Positions 47,459 through 60,167 are shown, numbered from the stretch's first letter. The stretch: 64,000 nucleotides of DNA from Pythium myriotylum (GCA_023091665.1 JALJCQ010000015.1:3472001-3536000); one strand, 5' to 3'. Translations and numbers: made by a program. The notes: generated by a model not told the origin, from the sequence alone.

Positions 47459-47474
47459 TAACAAGTGAGCGTTC

Positions 47475-49520
47475 TTACTGCACGGGACATGCGTCGTCCT
47501 TCTCGGCCTCGGCATTTGACAGCCCCGCCGTCATCTTGTTGCCGGCAGCTGCCGCCGCCGCAGACTGCCGATCCGCGTTCTCGTCTTCCCGCCGTTCGCC
47601 GCTGCTGTGGAAGCCAGCACTCTTGCCGTTGGCCGGGCTGTTGGTCCTGGACGCGTCGTCGCCGCCAACGTTGGGTACGACCGACCGCGACTTGACGCCC
47701 GAGCCGCCGCTCGTGTTCTTGCCGCCCTTGCAGCTGCAGCTAAAGCTGTTGGCCACGCCGGCGAAGTAGCAGTGGTTGCAGTCGTCGCAGTGCTCGTTTC
47801 GGTGGTCGCCGCAGCGACGGCACTTGGCGCAGTGCTTGCGAGGCTTCTTCTGGTCGTGGCAGAGGCGATTGCTGCACCACGAGTACGTGTAGTGGGCACT
47901 ACACGAGGGACACGTGAAGCCGTTCTCGACCGTGTACTTGACCTGCACGCTGCCGCTGCAGCAGTCGTAGGTGACCGTCGAGTCGAGCAGCTCCTGCATG
48001 TCCTTGACTTTGGACAGAAACTGCATGAGACACACGTCGTCGACCATCTTCTGGATGTTGATGCCTTCCTTCTCCATGGGCACGAACGGGTTGGCGCAGC
48101 CCACGCACTTGCAGTGGACGCCGCACACGAAGCCCGCCTTGACGCAGGCGCAGCGAGCGTTGCGACACTTGCCCGTACACTTGCAGCGCACGGGCCCACC
48201 GCCGGGAAACACTTCTTCTTTCACCGTCTCGAGAGAGACACTCGTTCCTGTGGATAATGGCGGCGCGGAGGCGTCATCTCCAGCTTGATGGAGAGACTTT
48301 TTCGACGGCCGCCGCCCTGTCGGGTCTGGTACTTGGGTCGCATAGTGTCCTCCGTCTAGCACTTCGTACTTGATCGGATCGGGCATTTCCACGGCAGCTG
48401 CGAGGCCGACTGCGCTGGTACTTGAATTCTGGCTGCTATACTGCACGTACTCGGGCGAGATGATCGCCTTGCGCTTGTTCTTCTCGTCGGTCATGCGCTG
48501 CATGGCCAGTTCGTACTGTTGCTGCACTTCGTTCGGCAGCACGACACCCGTGAGCGGTACTTGGTTCGGCTCTGGTTGCGGTTGAAACTGCTGCTGGGCA
48601 GACGCCTGGGCCTGCGCCTGCGCGTACGTTTGCTGATACTGCGGATTCTGGGTCGCATCGCTGGAACTCAGCGCACCAACGAGCGACACGACCGTGCTCT
48701 TGATGTTGTGGAACTGGCGCGTGAACAAACTGCGAGGCGCATCCGCCACGTTCCCAGATCCCGGCGCGGACCCGGCAGGCGGTCGCGTCGCACCGTAGCT
48801 GCTGTTGGCTGCTGGTTGTGGCGTAGTCGCTCCGTCGGCATGGGGTCCATGCTGGGGGATCACGCGCCACTTGGGCGTGTCCTTCTGGGTCTTCTCGGCG
48901 ATGCCCACGGCGTCATTGTACGCCTTCCAGTCGATCATCTCCATCGACGGCGAGCGTGGCAGTCCGCCCTGCGCGCTGCCGCCTCCGCTGCTGCTTTCGA
49001 TCACGCTGAGCGCACCGGTGCTGCCTCCACCGGCGCTGAGCGAGAGCCCCGCGGGCGAGATTAGCCCGGAGAGACTCTCGGAGCTTGGCGACTTGCCGAG
49101 CGACTGCAGCCAGTTCATCGTAGCCGGCGACATGGACGGGTAGCCCGCGCCGAGCCCTGGACTGATGCCGTCGCCGAACGAACTGTTGGAGGCGTGGCGC
49201 GAGAGCTGCACGCGCGTCGCGGCGTCGACGGCCTGCGCGTTCGCGGCGGCGGCGGCCGCGCCGCTCTCGTCCGTGTCGAGATTGAAGAACATGTTGAAGA
49301 CGTCGCCGAGCTCGTTGTACATGCCGTTGTCGTCCTCGGTGAGCGGCGGCGCGTCGCCCTCGGCCATGGCTGCGGGCAGTGGTGGGCGCGGCGCCGTCGG
49401 GGCTTGCGCGCTCGGCGCCTCGGCCGGCGGCGCGCCGTTGGGCGTCGAGAGCGTCGAGTCGAGATACTGCCACATGCCCTGCATGTCGTCGCCGTCGCCG
49501 GCGGCGCTCGCGGCGTTCAT
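47475..49520 (-). CDS. CXC-domain and Cys-rich zinc protein
   Basis: This is a 681-residue protein. The first 430 residues are low complexity (Ala, Gln, Ser, Pro) with probable trans-activation-like acidic patches. From about 440 comes a CXC-type zinc domain, CKCTGKCRNARCACVKAGF then CGVHCKCVGCANP. This resembles the CRC/CXC units of tesmin/TSO1 and MSL2 proteins, which bind DNA in animals and plants. A second Cys/His-rich module follows at about 520-600 (CPSC, CSNRLCHD, CAKCRRCGDHRNEHC, CDDCNHC), rich enough for several zinc ions. It probably acts in the nucleus on chromatin or transcription. The exact family is uncertain because only one CXC unit is present. Confidence 0.8.
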   Translation of the reverse strand: MNAASAAGDGDDMQGMWQYLDSTLSTPNGAPPAEAPSAQAPTAPRPPLPAAMAEGDAPPLTEDDNGMYNELGDVFNMFFNLDTDESGAAAAAANAQAVDAATRVQLSRHASNSSFGDGISPGLGAGYPSMSPATMNWLQSLGKSPSSESLSGLISPAGLSLSAGGGSTGALSVIESSSGGGSAQGGLPRSPSMEMIDWKAYNDAVGIAEKTQKDTPKWRVIPQHGPHADGATTPQPAANSSYGATRPPAGSAPGSGNVADAPRSLFTRQFHNIKSTVVSLVGALSSSDATQNPQYQQTYAQAQAQASAQQQFQPQPEPNQVPLTGVVLPNEVQQQYELAMQRMTDEKNKRKAIISPEYVQYSSQNSSTSAVGLAAAVEMPDPIKYEVLDGGHYATQVPDPTGRRPSKKSLHQAGDDASAPPLSTGTSVSLETVKEEVFPGGGPVRCKCTGKCRNARCACVKAGFVCGVHCKCVGCANPFVPMEKEGINIQKMVDDVCLMQFLSKVKDMQELLDSTVTYDCCSGSVQVKYTVENGFTCPSCSAHYTYSWCSNRLCHDQKKPRKHCAKCRRCGDHRNEHCDDCNHCYFAGVANSFSCSCKGGKNTSGGSGVKSRSVVPNVGGDDASRTNSPANGKSAGFHSSGERREDENADRQSAAAAAAGNKMTAGLSNAEAEKDDACPVQ

Positions 49521-49909
49521 GGGGCTGCGCTCGACGTTCCCTCAATCCCCGCGGGGAAAAGACTGCGGTCAAAACTGAGCTGCCCAGCAGAACGTGGCAG
49601 AATCAGGTGATACCCATCTTTCCAACTCACTTGCAGTTGTATACAAATACCACCGTGTTTTGAGGATATTGCGTCCACTTTCGCACCGAGACCTCCTCAC
49701 AGCCTACAGTTTCTTCCCTCCGCCGCCTCGTCCACCACTCTCGATCGTCTCGCTCCCCCGCCACCACCTCTGCGGCTTCCTGCAAGGCTGCGCTCTCTCC
49801 ATTCCAGCGACTCGCGTCTCGATCTCCACGGGATCTCATCTCCTCGCTGGTCGACCCGGGCCAACCTCTATTACCTCATCCCATGTCCACCTTCTATCAC
49901 AGGTAATTG

Positions 49910-50200
49910 ATGTGGTCCACCCGCTCTCGCCCTGTGGTGGCGAAAGGCAAGTTGTCACGAGCAGCTCCGGATCACTTGGCTTCTCCCATGGCGCAGCTCC
50001 GCCTCTCGTCGGCGCAGCTGCGCGCGCGCTTCCTGCAGTTCTTCGCGCGCCACGGCCATGAAGTCGTGCCCAGCGGCTCGCTCGTGCCGCCCGGCGGCGA
50101 CGCCTCGCTGCTCTTCACGAACGCCGGCATGGTGCCGTTCAAGCAGCTCTTCTTGGGCGCCGAGACGCGCGCCTACACGCGCGCGACCTCGGCGCAGCGC

Positions 50201-50235
<35 letters not shown>

Positions 50236-52648
50236 CCAGGTTGGACTCACGCGGCGCCACCACACGCAGTTTGAGATGCTCGGCAACTTTTCGTTTGGCG
50301 ACTACTTCAAGGAGCAGGCCATCGTCTACGGCTGGCAGTTCCTCACGCAGGAGCTCCAGCTGCCGCGCGAGCGGCTCCACGTCACCGTGCTCCACTCGGA
50401 CGACGAGGCGCGCGCGCTCTGGAAGAAAGTCGCCGGGCTGCAAGACCACGAGATCCGCGCGTGCGGTGAGGACGACAACTTTTGGGCCATGGGCGACACA
50501 GGCCCGTGCGGACCGTGCTCGGAGATCTTCTGGGACCTCGGCGACCACATTGCCGACCCGGATGAGCGCTTCCTGGAGCTCTGGAACCTCGTGTTTATGC
50601 AGTTTTCGCGTGTTGATGGTGACGAGACACTGCGCCCGCTGCCCAAGAAGTCGGTCGACACGGGTATGGGGCTTGAGCGCGTGGCGTCGGTGCTTCAGGG
50701 TGTGCCGTCCAACTACCACACGGACGCTTTCGTGCCGATCCTTCACGAGGTTGCGCGCGTGCTGGATACGAGTCGCAGTGGACCTCGCCCGATTGGCGCG
50801 CGCTCGTTCGCTGATGTCCTCGCTGAGGAACTCGATCCGGTGAGACCGCAGTTTGGGTCGTCCGCAGAGATCCAGACGCTGCGCATCATCGCCGACCACC
50901 TGCGCGCCACGTACGCCATGCTCGCGGACGGCATCTTCCCGTCCAATGTCGGTCGCGGGTACGTGCTACGGCGCATCATCCGCCGCGCGATTCGCTTCGC
51001 GCAAAACGTCGGCGCGGTGCACGAGCCGTTCCTCACCAAGATCGTTGTTCCCGAGTGGCAAAGCGCCAACGGCTTTGCGCAGATGCGCGGGATCGTCGCG
51101 AACGAGGAGAAGGCCTTCCAGGAGATGCTTCTCAACGGCAAGAGAGCGCTTGACAAAGTCTTTTCGCAGGCGCAGGCGACGCGCACAGTCTCAGGTGTGG
51201 ACGCCTTCCGCCTGTACGACACGTACGGCATACCACTCGACATCACGCAGGTGCTTGCCGAAGAGAAAGGGTTCTCTGTCGATAGCGTGGGCTTCGAGGC
51301 TGCCATGGACCAGCACCGCCGCCTTGCCGTCGAGAACAGCGCGTTCAGCAGCAGCACGATGAGTGATGGAGAGACGACGCAGAGCGACTCGGGCGCGACA
51401 ACCACGTTCACGGGCTACGAGTCGCTGCGCGAGCGCGACGCGCGCGTGGTGAGTGTGTGGAGCGGCGCCAAGTCGAGCTTCTGGGTGTCGCTGGACCCGT
51501 GTCCGTTCTACGCTGAAGGCGGTGGCCAGGTCGGCGACCGCGGCCGTCTTGTTGTTCAAAGCGACAAACCGTTCATGGTCGCCGTCCAGGACACCAAGCG
51601 TCTGCCGAGCGACGCCATCGCTCTCCATTGCGTGCTGCCCGAGGGCGTTGAGTTCGAGGAGATGAAGCGGCAGCTCGAGAATGCGACGGCCGTGGACGCA
51701 GTCGTGGACGAGCGCTTCCGCCAGGGCTGCGCCGTGCACCACTCGGCCACGCACTTGCTGCAGAGCGCGCTCAAGCGTGTGCTGGGCGACCACGTGACGC
51801 AGGCCGGCTCGTTCGTGACGACCGATCGTCTCCGCTTCGACTTTGCCCACTTTGGCGCTCTGTCGCTGGACGAGCTCGCCCGAGTGGAGGCGCTCGTGAA
51901 CGAGACGGCGCTGGCGCAGTTGCCTGTCGTGACCGCCGAGCTGCCGCGCGCGCAGGCCGAGGCGAGCGGTGCGATCTGCAACTTTGGCGAAAAGTACGGC
52001 GACGTCGTGCGCGTCGTGTCCGTGGGCGACGTCTCGAGCGAGTTCTGCGGCGGCACGCACGTGGCCAACGTGGCGTCCGTGTTCCCGTTTGCGATCCTCA
52101 GCGAAGGCTCCGTGGCAGCCGGCACGCGGCGCATGGAGGCCGTCGCGGGCATCGACGGCGCCAAGTATCTGCAGACCAAGGACAAAACGCTGCAGCAGCT
52201 GGCCGCGCAGCTCGAGACCACGCCCGCCAAGGTGCCCGAGCGCGTCGTGAAGCTGCAGAAGCAGGCCAAGCAGCTCGAGTCGGTCGCGCAGTCGCTCGGC
52301 GACGTGCTGGCCTCGCTGCCAGTCGAGCCGATCCACGCGACGCCGACGGTCGAGGTCCACGCGGTCGGCTCCGTGTCGAGTGCCACCAACAGCGCCGAGT
52401 TCGCCAAGGTGCTGCGTCGCCGCGCCGAGTTCCTGCTGCGCCACGCGCCCAGCAAGTCGCACGTGGTGGTCATGGGCTCGCAGATCGCGTGCATCTCGGA
52501 CGGCAAGCAGCTCCACGCCGGCAAGTGGCTGCAGCAGGCCGTCAAGGCACTCGGAGGACGCGGCGGAGGCAGCGCGACGTTTGCGCAGGGATCCGTGGCC
52601 GACGGAACGAGCATAGAGCAGATTGTGGGCCAAGTGGACGCGAAATAG
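49910..52648 (+). CDS. Alanyl-tRNA synthetase
   Basis: The ATG at 49910 gives 912 residues, with a Ser/Arg/Lys-rich, acid-poor head that could be a mitochondrial presequence. A second in-frame ATG at 49988 gives 886 and a cytosolic form, so one gene may supply both compartments. The class II catalytic core has RCVRAGGKHNDLDQVG, FEMLGNFSFGDYFK and GPCGPCSEIFWD. The editing domain has the HxxxH zinc motif (HHSATH) and CGGTHV. A C-terminal region with the C-Ala domain follows. It charges tRNA-Ala with alanine and removes mischarged Ser or Gly. All motifs are intact and there is no intron in the frame. Confidence 0.95.
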
Positions 52649-53440
52649 ACAGAAAGTAGTGAGTGTGTGTGTGCGTCTGGAAAAGAGGTTGAGAAGCTGC
52701 GTGGAGATCGACGGCGTGCAATCGGCGTTTTTGCGTGGAAATCGAGGTTGTGTTCGTTCAGTTTGAAAGGTGGCTCGATTGACGTTACAAGCGCGCTGTG
52801 GTCTCTAAAACGACATGCTGCTGACCGTAGTCTGTCAGCGAAAGCAAAGCAGTCTCGTGGTCTCTAGTTGACCACGAGCATACTGTTGATGCCACTCGAG
52901 GGAGCCTCTCGATTCATGCCTTGGAATGGAACTGGCACCTGGCCTGGGTTCCAAGACCCGAAGGAAGCCAAACCCTTAGGGTACTCTAGGTCTCAGCTAT
53001 GAGTTGAGATATTGTAATAATTGTTGGCTGCATCTATTAATCCGTCGTGCTCTCGCACGCACGAGACACTTTGCTGACCGCCGTCGCTGTCCTGCTGCCC
53101 GACGAGGATGGATGGGCGTCAGGACCTCCCTCTCCGTCGCCTTCCCACCGACCAACTTCAAGCTCGGGTCTGTTCCACCCTCTCCCACCCGATTATTTAA
53201 CAAAAAACAGCTTTCCACAAACCCCTTTTCCAAGTGATCCCTTCCATCCATATTCCCATCAGAATGACCACTAATCTCTTCTAGATATTATTACTGGAAG
53301 CTACAATTCATACCCTCTCTATACCGATCAAAACGTGCTTCGTCCTCCTCCCCGTGTACCCCCCCTCCGTACCCCTCCGTGTACCCCCTCCCGCTCTTCC
53401 CGTTCCCGCTCGTCCGAGTGGCCATCGAAAATACCCAAAC
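52649..53440. other. Intergenic, no gene seen
   Basis: About 0.8 kb holds no supported gene. A direct repeat of CCCCTCCGTACCCCTCCG type occurs near 53355-53385, just upstream of the leucine-rich-repeat gene. Confidence 0.4.
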
Positions 53441-55853
53441 ATGGCGTCGGCGAGTGGGCGCCGCAAGCAGCTCCTGCTCCACGCGGATGCCGCGATCGCC
53501 GAGATCGAGCGCCTCACGCTGCAGCTGCGCGAGGGCGTCGCGCGGCTCGACGCCTCGGCGCGCCACGACCTCTCGCCCGACGCCGCCGCCGAGTGGTTCC
53601 GCATGGTGCGTCTCTTGCTCGTTCCTCTTCTCGTCTCATCTCTCCTAATTGACGGACCGCTTGTGTTTCGCTCGGCAGTACCTGCGGCTCGTGGACCTGT
53701 CGGTGGAGATCCGTCGCGGCGAGCTGCGCCACCGCTCGGCGCGCGCGCTGCGGTTCCCGTGTCTCCACGCGACGGGCCGCGCCGGCGCGCGCCACTCGGG
53801 GCTCAGCGTCGACGACGCCAACGCCATCTACCGCCAGCTCGAGGCCACGCCGGGCGTCAAAGAGGCGCAGCTCGAGGCGCTCTTCATGCGCACGGACGCG
53901 CTCGACCGCGACGGCGTCGGCGCGGCCGACGAGCTGCTGGCCGCGAGCCTCGCGCGCTTCCTGCGCACGCCCAGCGCCCACTACGCGCGGCTCGAAGTCA
54001 CGGGCAGCGACCCGCACCAGGAGCTCACGATCACGACCAACAACCACGCGCGCGGCGCCGCCACCAAAGTCACGCGCACGTGCTTCAGCGCCTCGAGCTG
54101 CCTCTGCCTGCCCGACGCGACGCCCTGGGTCGACTTTTCGCTCGCGCCGACGCCCGTGCCGACAGCGCCGCCGCCGTCGGCCTACAGCGTCGTGGGCGAC
54201 GACGACGATGCCGGCGAAGAAGAAGTCATCAGCGCCGTCGCGAGCCACGCGCTGGACGCCGAGATGGGGCTCGCCGAGCTCAAGCGGCAGTACGGCTTCG
54301 ACGCGCTCGGCGAGCAGGACGAGGACGCGACGCTGCTCAAGCGGAGACGAGTCGTCGTCGCCGCCGCTGCTGCGCGTCCGCCGCAGCCGCCGCGAGACAT
54401 CTACCGCCGCAAGTGCCAGGAACGCGGGCTCACGCGCAAGCGCAAGATCGAAGACCTGCTCGCCGTCAAGGCCGGCGCGCTCGAGCTCAACCTGTCGCAG
54501 TTCGGCTTCCACGCACCGCAAGACCTGCAGGACTTGCTGGACGTCGTGGTCGAGGCCCAGGTGCCCGTGCGGCTCGTGGACGTGACCAACAATTTCTTTG
54601 ACGCGCGGTCGTTCGAGATCTTCTGCGACTTGCTGCGGCTGCCATTACTGCGGCGCCACGTCGAGACGCTCAATCTACGCTGCATGGCGCTGCCGCAGCG
54701 ACCCGACTTTGCCGCGCTGCTGCGCATCCTCACAGACGCCGAAGGCGGCGAGCTCTCGGCACTGACAACACTCGATCTTTCGTACAACACGTTCTTCGAG
54801 GACGCTGTACTCAGCCTCAACGACCTGCTCAACGGCCTCTCCAAGCTCGAGACGCTCTCGCTCGAGTCGTGCTTCCCCAAGGCGCCCGACCCGGCCGTAG
54901 TCGAGGTCGCGGTTGTCAAGGATCTCGTGCGGTTGGCGCTCGTGACGTGCTGCGACCGGCTGCGTAGTCTCAACTTTGGCTCCAACTGGATGAGTTTCCC
55001 GCTGCTCAACTCGCTCTTCTCGGCCGAAAGCGCGCTACAGGAGCTCCAGATCGCGCAAATGACCTTCTTCTACTTTGACGCGCCCGACGCTGCGCCCATC
55101 TCGTGGAAATTCAGCTTCCAGCGCCAGCAGAGCATCACGCTGTCCGAGACGCGCAACTCGCGGTGCGAGTACCTGCCTTTCTTCCTCGATGCGCTAACGT
55201 ACTGCCTCAAGATGCGCATGAGCCAGCTCCAAAACCTAGATATCTGGATCGTTCCGCCGGCACATCGCAAAAGCGAGGAGCTCGTGCCCGAGCTGCAGCT
55301 CGACGACCGTGTCAACGGACTGCTCCAAGCGTTTGCCGAGTTCGGCGCGCTGAGATCCGTGCGTCTGCGGTATGATCTCAGCATCCACAACGTCAAGAGC
55401 CGCCTTGTGCTCGCGCAACTTTTCCGCGACGGGCTCAAGCACTGTGAGTCGCTTGACCTCGCGCTCAACGTGCCGCTCTCGCTCTCAGATCTCCGCGACC
55501 TGCTCGCTCGCCTCGACGCGCCGCAGCTGCGCACACTCAAGCTTTCAGTGCTACTGCTGCCGTTTGATAACTCGAATCCGGCGGCGCAGGGCGCCGAGTT
55601 CGGCCGCGTCTTCCGCTCGGCGATCGCGCACCTCCAGGAGCTCACGCTCGACTTCCGTGTCGAGCTCAAGAAGAGCAAGACGTTACTGCCCGACACACTC
55701 GTGCAAGAGATGGAAACGGCCTGGCGCTCGCTCGGCGAGCCCAAGGCTGGTAACCGCAGCGTCTCACTCGTCAAGCGCAAGCCCAAGCGAGACGGCATCC
55801 CGTTGCCACGCGACATGGTCACGTTCGCGTTCCTGTTCACGTCCTCGTCATAG
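53441..55853 (+). CDS. Leucine-rich-repeat protein, one intron
   Basis: Exon 1 is 53441-53605 and exon 2 is 53679-55853. The 73-base intron is GT...AG, phase 0, with CTAAT before the acceptor. The product has 779 residues. The first 190 residues are of unknown fold and include a short coiled coil. A middle acidic and basic linker follows. From about 340 onward irregular leucine-rich repeats dominate, with ELSALTTLDLSYN, KLETLSLESC, RLRSLNFGSNWM and SVRLRYDLS. The horseshoe they form is a protein-binding surface. There is no kinase or membrane segment, so it is likely an intracellular scaffold or substrate adaptor. I cannot name the family. Confidence 0.75.
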
Positions 55854-55914
55854 TATTAGCTTAATTGAACTCGACTCCCTCACGCCCCACGCGCTGTGTG
55901 TCTACCTCTATCGA

Positions 55915-57843
55915 TCAGAATCGTTCGAATGCCTGAGCTGATCTCTGCTGCTTCTCCTCATCCTCCATCTCGGTGATGAGCAGCCTGGCCTCGTCCCTCG
56001 ACGGTCCCGTCACGTCCTGTAATCGGTGGCAGAACACCCTCGCGTCGGCGAAGCGCCCTAATTGCTTGTAGTACTTGGCGAGGGCAAGCAGCGCCGTGGA
56101 CGATTGGTTCGAAGAAAGCGGAATGCTGTCTGGCGAAACATGGGCTACTGACAAGATGGCTGCTTCTTCGTCCGATCCGGCATTCCCATTGTGTCGTGGG
56201 ATCGACTCGAGGTCGCGGAGACCCAAGAAGAGTTGGTAGTACGCGGCAGACTTGTGCGACGCGTTGCTCGCGCCGTAAAGAAGGCCCAAATTGAAGGATG
56301 CGATGCTCTCGCGCTCGCCATTGTTCAAGGCGCGCTCAAAGCACGCGATAGCCTCCTCGTGCTTCTTGACCATCATGTAGCACGTGCCCATAGCGCTCCA
56401 CATCCGCGCGTCGTACGGGCGGATCGCGGAGGCCTTCTTGAAGTAGTAGAGGCTGTACAGGTACATTTGGAGGATTTCGTAGGCCTGGCCGAGCCCGTAC
56501 CACGCGCGGTAGTCGCGAGGGTTCACACTGAGCCCACGGCGATAGGCCTCGACGGCCGCGCTCGGGTTCTTCTTCTCGAGGAACTCGTGGCCGATGAGCG
56601 TCCAGGCCGAGAGGAACTTGGGGTCGAGCTTGAGCGCGCGTTGGAAGTAGACGATCGCGCGGTCGTGTTTGCCCTTGAGCGAGTAATAGTTGCCGATGAT
56701 ACAGCAGGTCTCGGGGCAGTACTTCTCGACCTGGATGGCGTGGTGCGCGAGCTTGCTGAGCTCGGCCTTGTCTTCCTTGACGAAGAGCACGTTCGAGTAG
56801 ATGTCCATCGAGTCGATACGGTGCGGGTCGGCGATCGCGAGTTGTTCAAACTGTTCCTGCGCGCGGTCAAAGTCGCGGTCGTGGTAGCTCACCATGGCTT
56901 GCTGCGCGAGCACGTACGTGCTGTGCGGGAAGAGCACGGCGACGTGCCTGAGCACCTGGTCCGCGGCTTCGAGCTGCTGCTGATCCAGCAGCACGTGGGC
57001 CTGGAAGAGATGGAACATCCACGGACACGCGTTCGAGAGCGTGACCTCTTCTTCCTACCACCACCACCGTCATTACGTCAGCACTCGCGTTCACGCAGTT
57101 CCATCACCAGCAATCCGACGTACGTTGGTCGTGAAGGGTGAGTTAGCCGCGAGCTCCATCCACGCCGACCAGTTCCACGGGAAGCGGCGGATCGACTCGA
57201 TGAGCACGGCGCGCGTCGTGAGTTCTCGACTCGGCTCTTCGCTCTTGGCCTCGGCTCGCCCCCACGGGTCGAGCTCGCTCTCTCTGTCGGTCGCGTCGTG
57301 GGCCAGCGTGCCCGTGACGGTCGTGTACCCGAGCCGCTGGAGCACGAGTGCAAAGAGGTACAGTCCAAAGCCGTCGAGCTGGCCGTCGCGGTGCGCGTCC
57401 AGCAGCGCGTCGTAGAGCGACTTGAGGTGCGGGTTCGTGCCTTCGCGCACTTGCGGCAGCTCGAGCGCCTTGCGCGACTCGGGCGGCGCCACGCTCGTCT
57501 GCAGATCTTTCTCGTCTTTGACTTTTTCGCCCGCGAGGAAAAGCGCGTAGAGCGAGAGGAAGCGCGTGGCCGCGCCCGGCTCAGGCGCTGCGCCGAGCAT
57601 GTGGTGCGCGCGCAGAAACTCGCCGCACTCGAGCGACGCGCGCGCCGCGTCGTAGCGGTCGTCGTCGTCGCGCGGGTCCCGCGGGTCGAGCTCCACGCGC
57701 TCGCTCGCGGCCTGCCGCGCGTCCTCGGGCACGCCGAGCAGCAGCTCCGACGCGAACTTGGTCGCCTGCTTGAGCCCGCGGCGCCGCAGCGCGCGCACGG
57801 CCGCGCGGAGCTGCGCCACGACGCTCTCGAGGTCGCCGGCCAT
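55915..57843 (-). CDS. CDC23: Anaphase-promoting complex subunit 8 (Cdc23)
   Basis: Exon 1 is 57843-57124 and exon 2 is 57054-55915. The 69-base intron is GT...AG, phase 0. The product has 619 residues, close to Cdc23 from other eukaryotes. The N-terminus (RAAVRALRRRGLKQATKFASELL) is a Cdc23/APC8-type helical domain. The second part is a run of tetratricopeptide repeats, with CPETCCIIGNYYSLKGKHD, KFLSAWTLIGHEFLE, NPRDYRAWYGLGQAYEI, MYLYSLYYFKKA and MWSAMGTCYMMVKKHEEAI, a signature close to invariant in APC8. The protein forms part of the TPR arm of the APC/C ubiquitin ligase that triggers anaphase. Confidence 0.93.
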
Positions 57844-58658
57844 TTGTCGGGCGTGGGGTGGCTCGTCGGAAGGTCGGTTTGTGAGGAAAGGAACCGAAAG
57901 GTTCGTATTGCGAGGGAGTTTGAGAGGTGACGGGATCGTGTCTTTGGTTCGTGAGGTTCGTAAATGGAGGTGATGCTGCTGTACCCATCGGCTGGGGTCC
58001 TAGGCGATCTACCGACGAGATGGAGAACGCGACGACCACGCATGGCTTTTGATCATGCCCGCTACTGCTTCAAGCATTTGAAAGGACTTTGTCCTCTGGT
58101 GGGATCGTCGAGTCGGTTTGCGGTGTCCACGCATTTAGAGATCGAGAGCCGTGCTTGGGTTCTCAGGTTCGATAAAGATTTCCACCGTCGACATCGCTTG
58201 GAGATGCGTGTCCTTGCGAGCCACGCTGTCTGTGTAAAGACCAAGCTTGGGTCTCGTTCATCTTGTAGCAGAAGTCTTCAACATGTCCGATGTCGAGAGG
58301 CTGCGAGTCGAACTTCGGAAAGTGCTTGGGTTTTATGTACCTATGGACATTTGTTACTTGTCATCCCCGACATCATGTAAGCGCAATTGCAGTGGCTATG
58401 CCGTCCACTGCTAACGTCAGGAGCACACATTGTTTGATGCGAAATACTTGAAATCGTTCCTAGAGCACTAATACGGGAAGGACCCTTTCGCCCCACGACT
58501 CACCAGTCGCGTCGGTGATGGGCACGAACTGGCGACCATGGATCTTCTGAAGCGGCGCGAGACGTTCAGGGCTCTTCGTAGCTTCTTCAATAAACGATCT
58601 TCCCCCTTATGCTGGCACTGCAGTATCCACGGATAAAAGATTCACATTGACAAAATCG
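57844..58658. other. Intergenic, no gene seen
   Basis: About 0.8 kb lies between the Cdc23 start and the end of the J-domain fusion gene. Short open frames (for example 57964-58380) have no recognisable content. Confidence 0.4.
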
Positions 58659-60167
58659 TTAGACTCGGTCCTCGAAAGCCTCGTAGTCCGGTTCGAACCG
58701 CGCACCTTCATCGCCATTCGGGCTGTGGACGTCGTGCGCGTTGTTCTGCGCAGCCTCGTGCTCAGCCGCGATACTCCCGATACAACCAATCGCGCATAGA
58801 ATAATACAGAGCAGCAAGCCCACCTACAGCAAGAATATAAACTGTCAGCAAACTTGATCGTACATATCTTGCACGACGAGAAACCACCACGCACCATAAT
58901 AAACCATGGTAGCAGGATATAGATCGTCGAGAAAGAACCGTCCTCGAGTCGCGCAGCCAGGATAAAGTAGGGAGACGTGAAGATACCGATGAACAGAATC
59001 GTGCAGAACGCGTCCGTGAGGGGGCTCTTGCTCGGGCCGTCGTCTTCCTCGTGGACCGAGTCGCGTGTGTAGGCATCGTACGCCGGCTGCTGGTTCTGGT
59101 CGTTCGGCTTATCTTTGTTCTCCTGGAGCTTCGCACGCGTCTTAAAGTATCGCGTGACAGCGCCCAGCACGTAGTAGCCGACGTAGACCCACACAGGAAT
59201 GAACACGACCCACCAGCTCGCGCCGCCGAGCTTGTCGTCGATCTTTAGACCGAGCAACGCGCCCTGCACGAGTCGCGAGGCAATCAGCACGAGACTGACG
59301 ATCGTGGCGACCACGAGCTCGTTGCGCTGCCTCTGGATCGACTCGGTCACGGTCACGCCAGCTCCCTCGCTGTCTTTTGTGAGCAGACGGTAGCCCACGA
59401 CGCCGGCGACGATCGTTTCGACAAAGTTGAGCGCGTCGTAGACATAGTAGGGCAGCAGAACCTCGCGCACGCTCCAGTCAATGTCTCCGTTCAGGCGCAT
59501 GGCCACGAAGATCTGGAGCGCGAGCAGCAGCAGCGCCTTGAGGAACTTGTAGAGCTTGGCGAGCGCGGGCCGCTGCTCCTTGCGGTCCTCCGGGTCCATA
59601 CCCGCGTCGCTCGAGAGCACAACACAGCCGAGTCCGCAGTAGTAGATCGCGTCGACGATCCAGAGTGGGATGAAGACGACGATCCAGCTCCAGGAGATGG
59701 TCTTGTCCACGCGGAGACACCAAAAGACTACCAATTCAATTCCGGCACGCATGAGCACCACATCACTTCCACAAAAAAAAAAGCCAAGCACACGTACTGG
59801 GGATGATGAGGAAGAACGCAAAGAGCAGCGAGATGGCGAGCATGAGCAGGCACTTGCCCTTGGCGCCGATGGCGCCGAGCGAGGCAAAGAGCGCGGTCAT
59901 GAGCTCCTCGGGCCCCATGGACCCGTAGTTCTCCATGAGCTTGACGCCGTCTTCGCCCGCCGTGTCGTAGACCTCTCGCTTCTGCGGGTCGGCGAGCACG
60001 TCGTAGGCCTGCTTCATGCGTGTGAACTCGTCCTGCGCCTCGGGCGTGTTGCCGCGCTTGTCCGGGTGCAGCTGCAGCGCCTTCTTGCGGTACGCCTTCT
60101 TGAGCTGCTCGGGCGTCGCGTCGGGCGCCACGCCCAGCAGGTCGTAGTACGCCGTGCTCTTGACCAT
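58659..60167 (-). CDS. J-domain-TMEM185 fusion membrane protein, two introns
   Basis: Exon 1 is 60167-59798, exon 2 is 59727-58895 and exon 3 is 58823-58659. The introns are 70 bases (phase 1) and 71 bases (phase 0), both GT...AG. The product has 455 residues. Residues 1-70 are a J domain with the HPD tripeptide (LQLHPDKRG) that stimulates Hsp70. A hydrophobic segment ([16 protein letters not shown]) follows. Then comes a multi-pass domain of the TMEM185 type, with [19 protein letters not shown] repeated later as [20 protein letters not shown]. The tail is acidic. A membrane co-chaperone of the ER or another endomembrane is likely. Without splicing the two parts appear as separate frames, which can hide the fusion. 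Confidence 0.85.

Noticed and set aside
51191..52633. 480-residue minus-strand open frame
   Set aside because: It lies antisense within the alanyl-tRNA synthetase gene, whose motifs are complete.
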